This document shows, one piece after another, positions 9,452 through 19,027 of a stretch of DNA of 46,566 nucleotides. The position numbers were made by a program, and so were the translations under genes. The stretch lies in assembly GCA_001802795.1 (NCBI GenBank), contig MGZZ01000156.1, forward strand, positions 30,492 to 77,057. Reading direction: 5' to 3'. The first letter of the stretch is position 1. Every line of letters starts with the position of its first letter. This DNA comes from Ignavibacteria bacterium GWC2_36_12 (GTDB lineage: Bacteria > Bacteroidota > Ignavibacteria > Ignavibacteriales > Ignavibacteriaceae). Under the pieces are notes generated by a model. The model saw only the letters and a program-made list of their open reading frames with translations, searched no databases and had not been told where the DNA came from.

Positions 9452-9763
9452 CTAAATCTGGATTTTACCAGGGATACCTCCCCTTGTATTTTTATCTTTT
9501 ACAAACATCAGAGCCGCTGTGCCGTGGTCGGTCCCGGCACACCCATTCTCTTCGACTCGCCTTTCAAATTCGGAAAATATCGTAATCAGATCCCTATCGG
9601 CTGCTCCTAACAATTGGAGACAATTCATAGAAACCGAGACCGAGTCGGCAAGTGTTTGTGATAAGTTTGAGTGTTTTCCTGGCTGGTTGAAATTAATATT
9701 CATTCCACCATTAATAACCCGGTAGAACTGATTTAAATTCTTAGTGCTGTAACCCTTCTCCAT
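9452..9763 (-). pseudogene. Decayed fragment of a DUF1501 (secreted sulfatase-like) gene
   Basis: The 103-codon frame contains IFSEFERRVEENGCAGTDHG followed by TAALMFVKDKNTRGGIPG. This closely matches the signature of DUF1501 proteins as I know it (MTxSEFGRRVxENGSxGTDHG, then a hydrophobic strand and GGxxGG). Intact family members are several hundred residues long, so both ends are missing: the N-terminal part degenerates near KNLNQFYRVINGG, and the frame stops 14 residues after the conserved TDHG block's glycine pair. No partner fragment is recognisable in 9764-10050. I read it as a relic, not a functional short gene. Confidence 0.7.
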
Positions 9764-9847
9764 TCAACCCGCCTCAAGATGTTAATCATAAAATCTTCGG
9801 GTATAGAGTTAGAAAATTATATGCCATCCGGGTGCAAATTAATGAAG

Positions 9848-9914
9848 ACCTTCTGGTCGGTTATAAAAAACCTTCTGAGCGGTGATAAAAAAACTTTCTG
9901 GTCGGTGTTAAAAA
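9848..9914. repeat. Three tandem 22-23 bp repeats
   Basis: Three consecutive units start at 9848, 9870 and 9893. Each follows the pattern AC(C/T)TTCTG(G/A)(T/G)CGGT followed by (T/G)(A/T)TAAAAA; the beginning of a fourth unit (ACCCTTTT) follows. The first copy contains the small inverted repeat GACCTTCTGGTC. They lie between the kinase gene end and the DUF1501 remnant. Function unknown. Confidence 0.75.
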
Positions 9915-10050
9915 CCCTTTTCCACAAGCAATAAATTTATCTTGAAACTTTTACTTGTAAGAGTTACAAATCTATTGTGAATTTACTGTTATAATTTGAG
10001 ATGTCTCATTTGATGAAATTAATAGCGAAAAATTTGTGTACCAGATTTAT

Positions 10051-12654
10051 TCAATCATCAGAAAGATTGTTTAATATCTCCTCATATTCTGAGACTTTCT
10101 CATTGTCAGATAGCTTCCCATAAACAACCGGCAACTGCTGAAGAAACCTGACGGTACTAGAATCTTTTTCCCCCAACGAAGCTTTGCATCCGTTATATCC
10201 GCTCAAAAGATATTTTTCAGCTTCATTTAATTTATTCTGTTTCAGAAGTGATAATCCAAGCTCTCCTTCGGTTATATAAATAAGATTATGCCCCTTCGGG
10301 AAAGCTTTTTTCCTGATTGACAAAGCTTTTCTAAAATTCAATTCGGCACTTTTATATCGTTGTTTTTCCAGTAAAGTTTTTCCTATCAAGTAATAGCTTA
10401 TGCCTGCCCAAACATGGTTTTGCGGTAATGTTTTTTTAAATTGACTAATTGCTTTTACAAAGTAGTCCTCAGCGCTATTAAAGTTTTTCATCTTAAGCTG
10501 AACTGCACCAAGATTATTCAAAGCCAGCCCAACATCGGGATGGTCTTCTCCCATGAGTTTCAGCTTTAGATTATATGATTTTGTAAAATATTCTTCAGCC
10601 TGAGCCAGATTATTCTTGTCCATTGCAACAAAAGCAAGATTATTATAAGTAGATGCGACTTCAGGACGGTCTTCCCCCAATAATTCGATATAGATTTCCT
10701 GAGATTTTAAATAATATTTTTCGGCGTTTTTAAGATCTTTCAAATAATGCAAATTTATAGCAAGATTATTCATAATAGAGGCTACATCAGTACTTTTGCT
10801 CCCATTAATTTTTTCCGACATATCAAGGGCTTCTTCAAAAAATTTCTTCGCTTCTTCATAACTACCAAGATCACTAAGGACAAGTGCATAATCATTTAGG
10901 TTATTAGCCATAGATTGTGTAGGCTCGTTTAACACTCTTCTATAAATACCGTCGGCTTTATGATATAAAGAATCGGAAATGTGAAAGTTTCCAAGCCAAT
11001 GATAGTAAAGAGCAATATCATGCAAGCTTGCAGCGACCTCTTGACTTTCTTCGCCGTAAATTCGTTCACTTAATTGCAAAGCCTTAAACAAATGAATCTC
11101 CGCCCGATCATATTCACCTAGACTAGTGTAAGTGTTCCCAATCGATCTTCTTATCTCGATTTCAGTTTCCGGCTGGTCTCTTAATTCGGTTTCAATATCG
11201 TTTGAAGCTTTTTCCAAAACATCATATACTTTTACATCCCTTCCTATTTCCCTCGGATTAACCGAAGAGAGCATGCCCTGAAGAAACATGTTAACTCTTT
11301 CTAATTTCCTTGCTTCTATTTTAGCTTTGTTCCTTTCGCTGGAGGCTATATCAGCCTGCCAGGCAATTGATATTATACTTGCAATAAGGAAGAGAACAAA
11401 AAGTATTGATATTATAAAACCCGTTTTGTGCCTTTGAACAAACTTGGAAAGCAAATATGAAGCAGTATCTTTCCTGGCGATTACTGGGAGTCCGACAAGG
11501 TGCCTTCTTATATCTTCGGAAAATTGTTCAACGGAAACATATCTCCTCGAAGGATCTTTATGCATTGCCTTCATAACTATATTATCAAGATCACCTTTAA
11601 GATGATTAAATAATTTTTCCGGCTTTTGATTTCTTCTTTTCCCTATGTCTGCAGGAGTTAATGTTTCTACTTCACCTTCAACAGATTTTATTTCCCGGGT
11701 TTTCTTAATAATATCGCTTGGCTTTAAAATATTCTCACCGGTTATCACACTGCTAATAGCTATGGGAGATACACTGCTTACATGGTAAGGTTTGTGTCCC
11801 GACAATACCAGGTAAAGCAAAACTCCCAATGAATAAATATCACTTGCAGTGGTAACATTTTCTCCTTTGATTTGCTCGGGGCTTGCAAATTCTGGTGTGA
11901 GGTGCCATATTCCTGTTTTAGTTAAACCATCTGCGATTCCTGCAAAATCTTCATCCAATAATTTTGCTATGCCGAAATCGAGAAGTTTAGGGACACCGGT
12001 TTCTGTAACAAGAATATTCCCTGGTTTTATATCACGATGAATAACTAAATTTTGATGAGCATATTGAACTGCTGTACAAACATCGGTGAATAACCTTAAT
12101 CTCTGCTCTATTGAAAGTCTTTTTTGATCACAATATTCTGTAATCGGAATGCCGTCAATAAATTCCATAATAAGATATGGAAGACCGTCTGTAGTTTTTC
12201 CACCGTCAAGGAGACGGGCTATATTCGGATGCTGGAGCTTTGCGAGTGTTTGTCTTTCAATCTGGAAACGTTTTAAATGATAATCTGAGTTGAAACCATA
12301 TTTTAATATTTTAATTGCAACCTTTTGTTCAAATTCTTTATCGTTTCTTTTTCCGGTGTAAACAATTCCCATTCCTCCAACGCCGGCTTTTCCATCAACA
12401 AGGTAATTTCCAATTTGCCTGCCGATAAGAACATCCTCCAGCTTTTTCCCGCTTTCATAAACACTTTCTAACTGAGATTCTAAAAAGTCTTCAGATTTTT
12501 CTATTGATTTAAGCAGGGACAGGACTTCATTTTTAAGCTCTGAATCATTTCCACACTTCAGGTTTAAGAATGATTCTCTTTCCGGCTGATTGAAACTCAA
12601 TGCTTCATCGAAGATAGACTTAATTTGTTGAAATCTTTCTTTGTCCAATTTCAC
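10051..12654 (-). CDS. Transmembrane Ser/Thr protein kinase with TPR sensor domain
   Basis: The 867-residue protein begins with a helical segment (DEALSFNQPERESFL) common in this kinase group. Kinase domain about 80-385: glycine loop GVGGMGIVY, VAIK lysine K115, catalytic HRDIKPGN (D208), DFG (D226) and the APE-like FASPEQ. A basic insertion (about 300-350) precedes the last lobe helices. One membrane segment lies at about 411-432 (FIISILFVLFLIASIISIAW). From about 500 to 850 are tetratricopeptide repeats with the NNLAxxxxxxxxxxxAExYxxKxxEI pattern. The kinase is thus cytoplasmic with the TPR region across the membrane. It lies 9 bp after the sigma factor gene, so the two form an operon and may share a signalling pathway; the targets are unknown. 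Confidence 0.93.
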   Translation of the reverse strand: MKLDKERFQQIKSIFDEALSFNQPERESFLNLKCGNDSELKNEVLSLLKSIEKSEDFLESQLESVYESGKKLEDVLIGRQIGNYLVDGKAGVGGMGIVYTGKRNDKEFEQKVAIKILKYGFNSDYHLKRFQIERQTLAKLQHPNIARLLDGGKTTDGLPYLIMEFIDGIPITEYCDQKRLSIEQRLRLFTDVCTAVQYAHQNLVIHRDIKPGNILVTETGVPKLLDFGIAKLLDEDFAGIADGLTKTGIWHLTPEFASPEQIKGENVTTASDIYSLGVLLYLVLSGHKPYHVSSVSPIAISSVITGENILKPSDIIKKTREIKSVEGEVETLTPADIGKRRNQKPEKLFNHLKGDLDNIVMKAMHKDPSRRYVSVEQFSEDIRRHLVGLPVIARKDTASYLLSKFVQRHKTGFIISILFVLFLIASIISIAWQADIASSERNKAKIEARKLERVNMFLQGMLSSVNPREIGRDVKVYDVLEKASNDIETELRDQPETEIEIRRSIGNTYTSLGEYDRAEIHLFKALQLSERIYGEESQEVAASLHDIALYYHWLGNFHISDSLYHKADGIYRRVLNEPTQSMANNLNDYALVLSDLGSYEEAKKFFEEALDMSEKINGSKSTDVASIMNNLAINLHYLKDLKNAEKYYLKSQEIYIELLGEDRPEVASTYNNLAFVAMDKNNLAQAEEYFTKSYNLKLKLMGEDHPDVGLALNNLGAVQLKMKNFNSAEDYFVKAISQFKKTLPQNHVWAGISYYLIGKTLLEKQRYKSAELNFRKALSIRKKAFPKGHNLIYITEGELGLSLLKQNKLNEAEKYLLSGYNGCKASLGEKDSSTVRFLQQLPVVYGKLSDNEKVSEYEEILNNLSDD

Positions 12655-12663
12655 CTTTTCAGT

Positions 12664-13233
12664 TTAACTGTTTTGCATTTCCCGGTAAAGCCAGGCTTTA
12701 GCAAAATTCCAATCACGCTTTGTTGTAGCCGGTGAGATTTCTAAAAACTCCGCAGTTTCTTCAATGGTTAAGCCTGAAAAATATCTCAACTCAACAATTT
12801 TACACGATCTCTCATCAACAGTTTCAAGCTTTTGAAGAGCTTCATCTAATGCAAGGATCTGATCGTCCATTTGCACTGAAACTGTCGGAGCGTCGTCGAG
12901 TGAAATATTGTCTTTTCCTTCCCCACGCTTTCTTGCATTCCTCCTTCTTGCATAATCAACAAGGATCTGCCTCATTGAGTTGGCAGCTAAACCGAAAAAA
13001 TGGGCACGGTTTTGCCACGAAACCTCGCTGCCTCCAATAAGCTTTAAATAAGCCTCGTGAACAAGCTCGGTAGTTTGAATTGTCCTGTTGCCGTATTCTT
13101 TATCGAGATATTTGGACGCCAGTTTACGGAGTTCATTATAAACAATTGGAAGAATCTTATTTATAGTTTCCTTGTTTCCGCTTTGCAATTCGTTAAGCAG
13201 CAATGTTACGTCGGTTTGTGATGATTTTTTCAT
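12664..13233 (-). CDS. ECF-type RNA polymerase sigma factor (TIGR02999-like)
   Basis: The 189-residue protein has a region 2 with TTELVHEAYLKLIGG and WQNRAHFFGLAANSMRQILV followed by DYARRRNARKRG, and a region 4 helix-turn-helix (LRYFSGLTIEETAEFLEIS and TTKRDWNFAKAWLYREM). These are the hallmarks of the ECF-like subfamily found next to Ser/Thr kinases in Acidobacteria, Planctomycetes and relatives, where RDWxxAxAWL is diagnostic. It would direct transcription of a small regulon. It is the first gene of the pair with the TPR kinase and carries no anti-sigma gene next to it, so phosphorylation-based control is plausible but inferred. Confidence 0.9.
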   Translation of the reverse strand: MKKSSQTDVTLLLNELQSGNKETINKILPIVYNELRKLASKYLDKEYGNRTIQTTELVHEAYLKLIGGSEVSWQNRAHFFGLAANSMRQILVDYARRRNARKRGEGKDNISLDDAPTVSVQMDDQILALDEALQKLETVDERSCKIVELRYFSGLTIEETAEFLEISPATTKRDWNFAKAWLYREMQNS

Positions 13234-13476
13234 AAAGCCGGATGTAAAAATTTTCTCCCTTTGCTAATGCAGTTAAGAAAAGATTAAATTTTTATTTCAA
13301 ATTCTAATATAAATTTATAAATGTAATGCAGCAGGAAATTAGTAATTAGAAGTGAGAAAAGATAGATTTGAGTTCCCTGCGATAAGGAATATAAACTATA
13401 TTATATGAAGATAAAAAAAACAGTAAACCCGTTCTTTTATCTGTAACCTCTCCGGAATAGCTATCTCAATTCGTTC

Positions 13477-15009
13477 TTACCAGAATATCAGGTAAAGAAT
13501 AAGTGTTACTGCAATAACAACTAACCCCACCCCGAGAATTCCCGGGGTCGGAGACATATCAAAATTTTCTCTCTTTGGAAGTTTAACAGGTTCCTTCAAT
13601 GGTTTAACAATAGTAATTATTGTCATCAGGAGAAGCACCACTCCGAAGGTTATAGCCATCCTGTTAAGAAAAGCGATTTCGTTAAACTGCCACTGTAAAA
13701 ATCCGTATACAGGCACGCAGGCTACCAAAGCTACGACACCTGCAGAAGGAGGAGCTTTTTTTACGGCAAATCCAAATACAAATGCTGCAAGGATACCGGG
13801 AGAAATATATCCCTGGAATTCCTGTATGTAAGTAAATATTCCCTGGAAGCTCGGATCACCGAGATAAGGAGCTATAAGACAACCCAATAACACAAAAAGG
13901 ATTGTCATTAAACGTCCGGTAAGAACCAGATTCTTTTGAGATGCATCTTTATTAAAATGTTTCTTATAAAGATCTAAAGTAAAAATAGTTGATGCAGAAT
14001 TTAACATTGAGGCTAAAGAACTGATTACTGCACCGGCAATAGCCGCGAGCATAAAACCGCGAAGCCCGGCAGGTATTAAATTCTTTATCAGTAAAGGATA
14101 TGCTGCATCGGTATTATTCATACTATCGCCGTAAAGTTGGGCTGCCATTATACCCGGAAATACAATTACAAATGGAATAATAAGTTTTAGAGCAGCCGCA
14201 AAAATAATTCCGCGTTGCCCTTCACGTAAACTTTTAGCAGCAAGTGTCCTTTGGGTAATATATTGATTCAAACCCCAGTAATAAAAATTTGGAATCCATA
14301 AACCTATAACTAAGGCAGTCCACGGAAGAACCGGATGATCCGCAGGCAGAATCATATGAAGCCTCTCTTCATTATGCTGAAAGAAACTATCGATACCTCC
14401 TACAGCAATTAAACCGAATACAAGAACAATTGCGCCGCCAATTATTAAAGCCGAACCCTGGAAGAGGTCAGCCCAGGCAACTGCTTTTAAGCCGCCCCAG
14501 GTTGTGTAAAGTGCTGCTATTATTCCAATAGCCCAAACAGAAGTCTTCATATCAACATCAAATATTGTATAAATTGTAATTCCACCCGAATAAATTACAG
14601 CCGAGATAGTAACTCCAACATAGATAACCATTGTATAGAAAGCCATCAGGGAGCGGGCAGTTGAGTTATACCTGTATTCAAGAAATTCAGGAATAGTATA
14701 GATTCCACTGCTCAAAAACTTTGGCAGAAAAAAGAAAGCCACAACTACAAGGGTAATTGCAGCCATCCATTCGTAGCTGGCAATTGCGAGACCAACATTT
14801 CCCGCACTTTGCCCGGACATTCCCACAAATTGTTCAGAAGAAATATTGGCGGCAATCAGCGAAATGCCAATCAACTGCCAGACTAATCCCCTGCTGGCTA
14901 AAAAATAATCTTCTCCTGTTTCTTCCTTGCGGCTTTTGTACATACTTGTACCAACTACAATAAGAAAAAAAGCAATGAACACGCTTATATCCGCAATTCC
15001 AAGTTCCAT
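13477..15009 (-). CDS. Sodium/sugar symporter (SSS family, vSGLT-like)
   Basis: The 510-residue protein has about 13-14 hydrophobic helices. SSS signatures are visible: EDYFLASRGLVWQLIG near the start, ANISSEQFVGMSGQSAG, and the central GGLKAVAWADLFQG. The helix with LAAIAGAVISSLASMLNSAS corresponds to the sodium-site segment of SGLT proteins. By family it imports a sugar with sodium across the inner membrane. It directly follows galK by 37 bp on the same strand and sits at the end of the galactan-degrading run, so galactose is the likely cargo, as in the well-known Vibrio vSGLT. Substrate is inference from neighbours. Confidence 0.9.
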   Translation of the reverse strand: MELGIADISVFIAFFLIVVGTSMYKSRKEETGEDYFLASRGLVWQLIGISLIAANISSEQFVGMSGQSAGNVGLAIASYEWMAAITLVVVAFFFLPKFLSSGIYTIPEFLEYRYNSTARSLMAFYTMVIYVGVTISAVIYSGGITIYTIFDVDMKTSVWAIGIIAALYTTWGGLKAVAWADLFQGSALIIGGAIVLVFGLIAVGGIDSFFQHNEERLHMILPADHPVLPWTALVIGLWIPNFYYWGLNQYITQRTLAAKSLREGQRGIIFAAALKLIIPFVIVFPGIMAAQLYGDSMNNTDAAYPLLIKNLIPAGLRGFMLAAIAGAVISSLASMLNSASTIFTLDLYKKHFNKDASQKNLVLTGRLMTILFVLLGCLIAPYLGDPSFQGIFTYIQEFQGYISPGILAAFVFGFAVKKAPPSAGVVALVACVPVYGFLQWQFNEIAFLNRMAITFGVVLLLMTIITIVKPLKEPVKLPKRENFDMSPTPGILGVGLVVIAVTLILYLIFW

Positions 15010-15046
15010 TTTTTATTCCTTAATTAATTATTTGCAATAAGTTGAA

Positions 15047-16324
15047 TTAGATTTCAATTACTTCTACTGCACCTGTTTGCCGTATTTGTAAATTCAGAAT
15101 TGAAAAATCGCTGAAAATTCCTTCCATGTATTTTTTGAACTCTGCAACAGATGATTCAGGAAGGAAAACCTGAATGGTTCCTTCAAAACCGCCTCCGTGT
15201 ATCCGGCAGGCACCCTGCCCAAGTTCGTCGATAAAATTTTCCGTCATTGCCAAGGCTAAAGATACAGGTTGATAATTAACATCATTAGTTGAATAAATAT
15301 TCTGAAGCCATTTGAATGATGAATTCCCCGAATCATTTACTTGATGAAGGAACTTAGCAAAATCATTTTTCTTCAATGCTTCAATCTGGTTTTTAACTCT
15401 TTCATTCTCCTTTAGAAAATGGTATACACGAAGGATCGCCCTGTCGCTTACTTTACTCCTGATTCTATTAATACTTTTCATAAAATAACTGAAGTCTATT
15501 TCCCTGCATACTTCTTTGCCAAAAACCGAAGCCACACTTTTCATTTCTTCAGGAATTGCCGCGTAATCATCGGTCAGGTTTATATGAGAGCCTCCAGTAT
15601 GTACAACAAGCAGGGAATATCCTTTCCTGTTAAAATCAAAATCAATCTTTTTAACAACAGGTTTATTTTTATCTTTAAAGTCTATCGATATGATCCCGCC
15701 AGTTGCACAAGCAACCTGATCCATTAACCCGCACGGTTTTTTAAAGAACTTATTTTCTGCAAACTGCCCTATTTTTGCTATTTCCTCTGCAGAAATTTTC
15801 CCATCATTATACAGATGATTAAAAATAGTCCCGATTAAAACTTCAATTGATGCAGAAGAACTTAAACCTGAACCTATAAGCACATCACTTGTAATACAGG
15901 CTTTTAAGCCCCCGATCTTATATCCTTTTTCGGATAGACCTGCAGCAATACCGCGTATTAACGCATAAGTAGTTCCTGCTTCATCATCTACAGGATTTAG
16001 ATTATCCAAACTGACTTTAAAAGGTCTGTTAAAACCGTCTGAATAAATTTCAACATCGGAATTACTCTTGGCAGCGCACGCAATTGAATCTAAGTTTATG
16101 CTTGCCGCTATTACAACTCCATTATTATGGTCGGTGTGATTGCCGCTTATTTCAGTTCTTCCCGGTGAACTAAAATATCTTACCTGAGCTTCTCTAAAAT
16201 ATTCTCTAAAATTTTTACTTAATTTTTTGTATCTCTTTTGTTGATAATCAATGATCTTTTCATCCTCGCCATAAAGATTTTTTAAGTAAACCCCGGTTTT
16301 TGTATCAGACAAGTCCCTATTCAT
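15047..16324 (-). CDS. galK: Galactokinase
   Basis: The 425-residue protein is a GHMP kinase with the galactokinase signature SSPGRTEISGNHTDHNNG at 52-69 (R56, E58, H63 and D65 contact galactose). It has the ATP-binding loop GSGLSSSASIEV at 151-162, the catalytic base in CGLMDQVACATGG (D202), and a C-terminal GGGFEGTIQVF motif. It phosphorylates galactose to galactose-1-phosphate, the first step of the Leloir pathway, in the cytoplasm. The variant GRTEISGNHTDH, with S and N in place of the usual G and E of IGEHTD, also occurs in other Bacteroidetes-like and Clostridial enzymes. The position between the galactosidases and the symporter supports the call. Confidence 0.95.
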   Translation of the reverse strand: MNRDLSDTKTGVYLKNLYGEDEKIIDYQQKRYKKLSKNFREYFREAQVRYFSSPGRTEISGNHTDHNNGVVIAASINLDSIACAAKSNSDVEIYSDGFNRPFKVSLDNLNPVDDEAGTTYALIRGIAAGLSEKGYKIGGLKACITSDVLIGSGLSSSASIEVLIGTIFNHLYNDGKISAEEIAKIGQFAENKFFKKPCGLMDQVACATGGIISIDFKDKNKPVVKKIDFDFNRKGYSLLVVHTGGSHINLTDDYAAIPEEMKSVASVFGKEVCREIDFSYFMKSINRIRSKVSDRAILRVYHFLKENERVKNQIEALKKNDFAKFLHQVNDSGNSSFKWLQNIYSTNDVNYQPVSLALAMTENFIDELGQGACRIHGGGFEGTIQVFLPESSVAEFKKYMEGIFSDFSILNLQIRQTGAVEVIEI

Positions 16325-16456
16325 CTTAGCAATTTTTTAAAATGATTTAATAGTGAAGTGAGCCATAATTTTTAGTCCTTATAATTTCTATTTTCGTAGT
16401 ATAAATAGCCAAATAATTATACTTATTCAAATAAGTTTAGCGGAAAATGTTTACTC

Positions 16457-19027
16457 CTAATCCGGTACAACAAATATGTTCCCTTCAACTGAATAAATAT
16501 TTACAAAGGCTTCTTTAAGTCCATCCGATTTAACAGTTAATTTTATTTTACCGGGTTTATTTGTCGATTGAATTATCGCAAGACATAATCCGTTAAAAGC
16601 ATTACGCTGATTAATTTTATATGAGCTGTAATCCTGGGGATTTCCGTTATCAACACCGATAATTTTCCCTTCACCCTCGATTGAAAATATTACTAAGTTA
16701 TTTGCTGTTGGTACAACATTACCGTCCGAGTCCACAACCAGTACTTCAATATGTGCAACATCCTGAGCGTTAGCTATCAAAGAATCAGTATCAAGATTTA
16801 AACGTATTGCAGCAGGTGCACCTGCAGTTTTTATCTCTTCTATACAAACAACTTTTCCGTCTCTTTTGCCTACAGCTTTAAGTATCCCCGGTTCATAAGG
16901 AACATCCCATTGAAGATGCAAATCTGCCGTGGTAGGAAAGACACGGGGCTTCTCATATTTATTCCATCCACCCGATGTGCCTTGTCTCGGGAATTCAATT
17001 CTTTTTTCACCAAATGATTTTCCATTGAGAAAGAGTTCAACTGCATCGCAGTTTGTATAACAAAGAACAGGAATAACCTGACCTTCACGCCCTTTCCAAC
17101 CTGCCTGCCGGACAGGCAGGTTCCAATGAGGAAAAATATGTATCATCGGTTTTTCTGTCCATTGGCTTTGATAAAAGTAAAACCCGTCTTTGGGAAAACC
17201 GCAAAGATCAAGAACACCGAAGCTTGCATGTTTATTTGGCCAGATAGATTCACCCAGGTAGTCAATTCCTGTCCACATAAAATCCCCGATAATATAATCA
17301 CGCGTCCGGACAAACTTCCAGATTTGTTCCGCTTCGATCATCCAGAAATTGTATGAGGGCAAAAAACTGTTTGAATCATTTTTTAGAGAGGTTTCACTCA
17401 TCCAGAAATTTATATCGGGGCGAACAGAAGAAGTATCATCACCAAAGGAATATTCACCACGGATTCCACCGCTATTTGAAATGCTTTCTGTCCCAATCAT
17501 TTTCCAGTCGGGATGTTCATGACGATCGATACTGTAAAATAATTCTCTTCGTTCATGCCAACGATCAACATAATTATAGCCGACAATATCAAGTATCTCC
17601 ATAAATTCAAGTGTCGTAGAACCTCCATCAGCAGCAATATTATCCAGCCCTGAAGTAACTGGCCTGGTCGGGTCTTCACGATGGCAGATATCAATTAGGG
17701 GTTTAAGCATCTCATCGCCTTTTTCATCTTTTTGTTCGGGAATTTCGTTACCGACACTCCACATTACAATCGATGGATGGTTGCGGTCACGGTGTATCAT
17801 TGCAGTAAGATCACGCTCTGCCCATTCATCAAAATATTCGTAATAACCATATTTTCGCTTGCCGTATTTCCATTCATCGAATGCCTCATCCATAACAAGA
17901 AATCCCATACGGTCGCACAAATCCAAAAATTCCGGCGCCGGAGGATTATGAGACGTACGGATAGCATTACATCCCATCTCTTTTAATTTTTCCAGACGGC
18001 GTTCCCAAACTGCTTCAGGTACCGCTGCACCCACGCACCCGCCATCATGATGCAGGCAAACTCCATTCATTTTTACATGTTTTTCATTCAGAAAAAATCC
18101 CTTATCAACATCAAACTCTATCTTACGAATTCCAAGATCGGTAGTTACTTCATCTATCTTTTTATTTCCTTCATAAATTATTGAGCGCAGTTTGTACATA
18201 TATGGTTCTTCTATAGACCACAACTCCGGGGAGTTAACTGTAAACTGCTGGCTTATCTCTGATGTTTTTCCAGTTTCAACAGAAAGATTGCTTTCTGTTT
18301 GAACAACTTCTTTTCCATTACTGTCAACCAAAATACTTTGCAGTTTTCCTTGTCTTAAATTCTTATCCGTATTTTCTATCTTTGTCATCACATTCATTAT
18401 CGCTGATTCTGTTGTTACAGAAGGTGTAAATGCATAAATACCCCAATGTGCAATATGAAGAGGATTAGTTTTAACAAGCCATACATGCCTGTAAATTCCT
18501 GAACCTGTATACCAACGGGTATTAGGCTGTTTTGAATTATCAACTCGCACAGCAATAATATTTTCTCCTTCAACAAGATATGGACTCAGCTCATAATAAA
18601 AGCTGCTATAACCGTAAGGATAATTTCCGAGATGGTGCCCGTTTAGCCAGACATCGCTGTTCATGTAAACACCGTCAAATTCAATCCATATATGTTTAGC
18701 CAAATCATCTTTTGTCATTTGAAAATGTCTTCTGTACCAACCTATGCCTGTGGGAAGATAACCGCCGCTTCCGCCTGTTGGCTCATCTTTATTATATTCT
18801 CCTTCAATGCTCCAATCATGAGGGAGATTTAATACACGCCAGTTGCCGTCATCAAAAGAAGTTTGTTCAGCGCCCTGTTTATCGCCAAGCTGAAATTTCA
18901 AGTTAAAATCCATTAGCAAACGCTGCCGGGTTTGTCCTTCATTCTTAGCAATGGCTTTTTCATAAAAAGAACTAATCAACATTAAAGAGATTATGAAATA
19001 ACCAGCTATATTTTTATAATGATTCAT
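16457..19027 (-). CDS. Secreted GH2 beta-galactosidase-like hydrolase with DUF4982-type C-terminus
   Basis: The 856-residue protein has an N-terminal signal sequence ending near AIAKN. A sugar-binding jelly-roll comes first (LPHDWSIEGEY, WYRRHF, DVWLNG, GIYRHVWL), then the immunoglobulin-like domain and the TIM barrel. The barrel carries the acid/base glutamate in MWSVGNEIP (E428) and the nucleophile in KMIGTESIS (E514). The C-terminal part has the pattern of DUF4982 and a further Ig-like domain. GH2 enzymes of this shape remove terminal beta-linked galactose or glucuronate in the periplasm or outside. It overlaps the preceding gene by 4 bp (ATGA). An in-frame palindrome adds LPVRQAG at residues 637-643. 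A paralogue lies at 35538-38006. Confidence 0.9.
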   Translation of the reverse strand: MNHYKNIAGYFIISLMLISSFYEKAIAKNEGQTRQRLLMDFNLKFQLGDKQGAEQTSFDDGNWRVLNLPHDWSIEGEYNKDEPTGGSGGYLPTGIGWYRRHFQMTKDDLAKHIWIEFDGVYMNSDVWLNGHHLGNYPYGYSSFYYELSPYLVEGENIIAVRVDNSKQPNTRWYTGSGIYRHVWLVKTNPLHIAHWGIYAFTPSVTTESAIMNVMTKIENTDKNLRQGKLQSILVDSNGKEVVQTESNLSVETGKTSEISQQFTVNSPELWSIEEPYMYKLRSIIYEGNKKIDEVTTDLGIRKIEFDVDKGFFLNEKHVKMNGVCLHHDGGCVGAAVPEAVWERRLEKLKEMGCNAIRTSHNPPAPEFLDLCDRMGFLVMDEAFDEWKYGKRKYGYYEYFDEWAERDLTAMIHRDRNHPSIVMWSVGNEIPEQKDEKGDEMLKPLIDICHREDPTRPVTSGLDNIAADGGSTTLEFMEILDIVGYNYVDRWHERRELFYSIDRHEHPDWKMIGTESISNSGGIRGEYSFGDDTSSVRPDINFWMSETSLKNDSNSFLPSYNFWMIEAEQIWKFVRTRDYIIGDFMWTGIDYLGESIWPNKHASFGVLDLCGFPKDGFYFYQSQWTEKPMIHIFPHWNLPVRQAGWKGREGQVIPVLCYTNCDAVELFLNGKSFGEKRIEFPRQGTSGGWNKYEKPRVFPTTADLHLQWDVPYEPGILKAVGKRDGKVVCIEEIKTAGAPAAIRLNLDTDSLIANAQDVAHIEVLVVDSDGNVVPTANNLVIFSIEGEGKIIGVDNGNPQDYSSYKINQRNAFNGLCLAIIQSTNKPGKIKLTVKSDGLKEAFVNIYSVEGNIFVVPD
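17098..17122. repeat. 25-bp palindrome in frame inside the first GH2 gene
   Basis: AACCTGCCTG (17098-17107) and CAGGCAGGTT (17113-17122) are perfect 10-bp arms around the loop CCGGA. On the minus strand it encodes NLPVRQAGW. Removing the seven residues LPVRQAG would restore HWNWKGREGQ, the usual sequence of this GH2 region. It belongs to the same family as the element at 37803-37825. Confidence 0.85.

Noticed and set aside
9848-9920. Possible CRISPR array
   Set aside because: The units follow one another without spacers and no cas gene is present.
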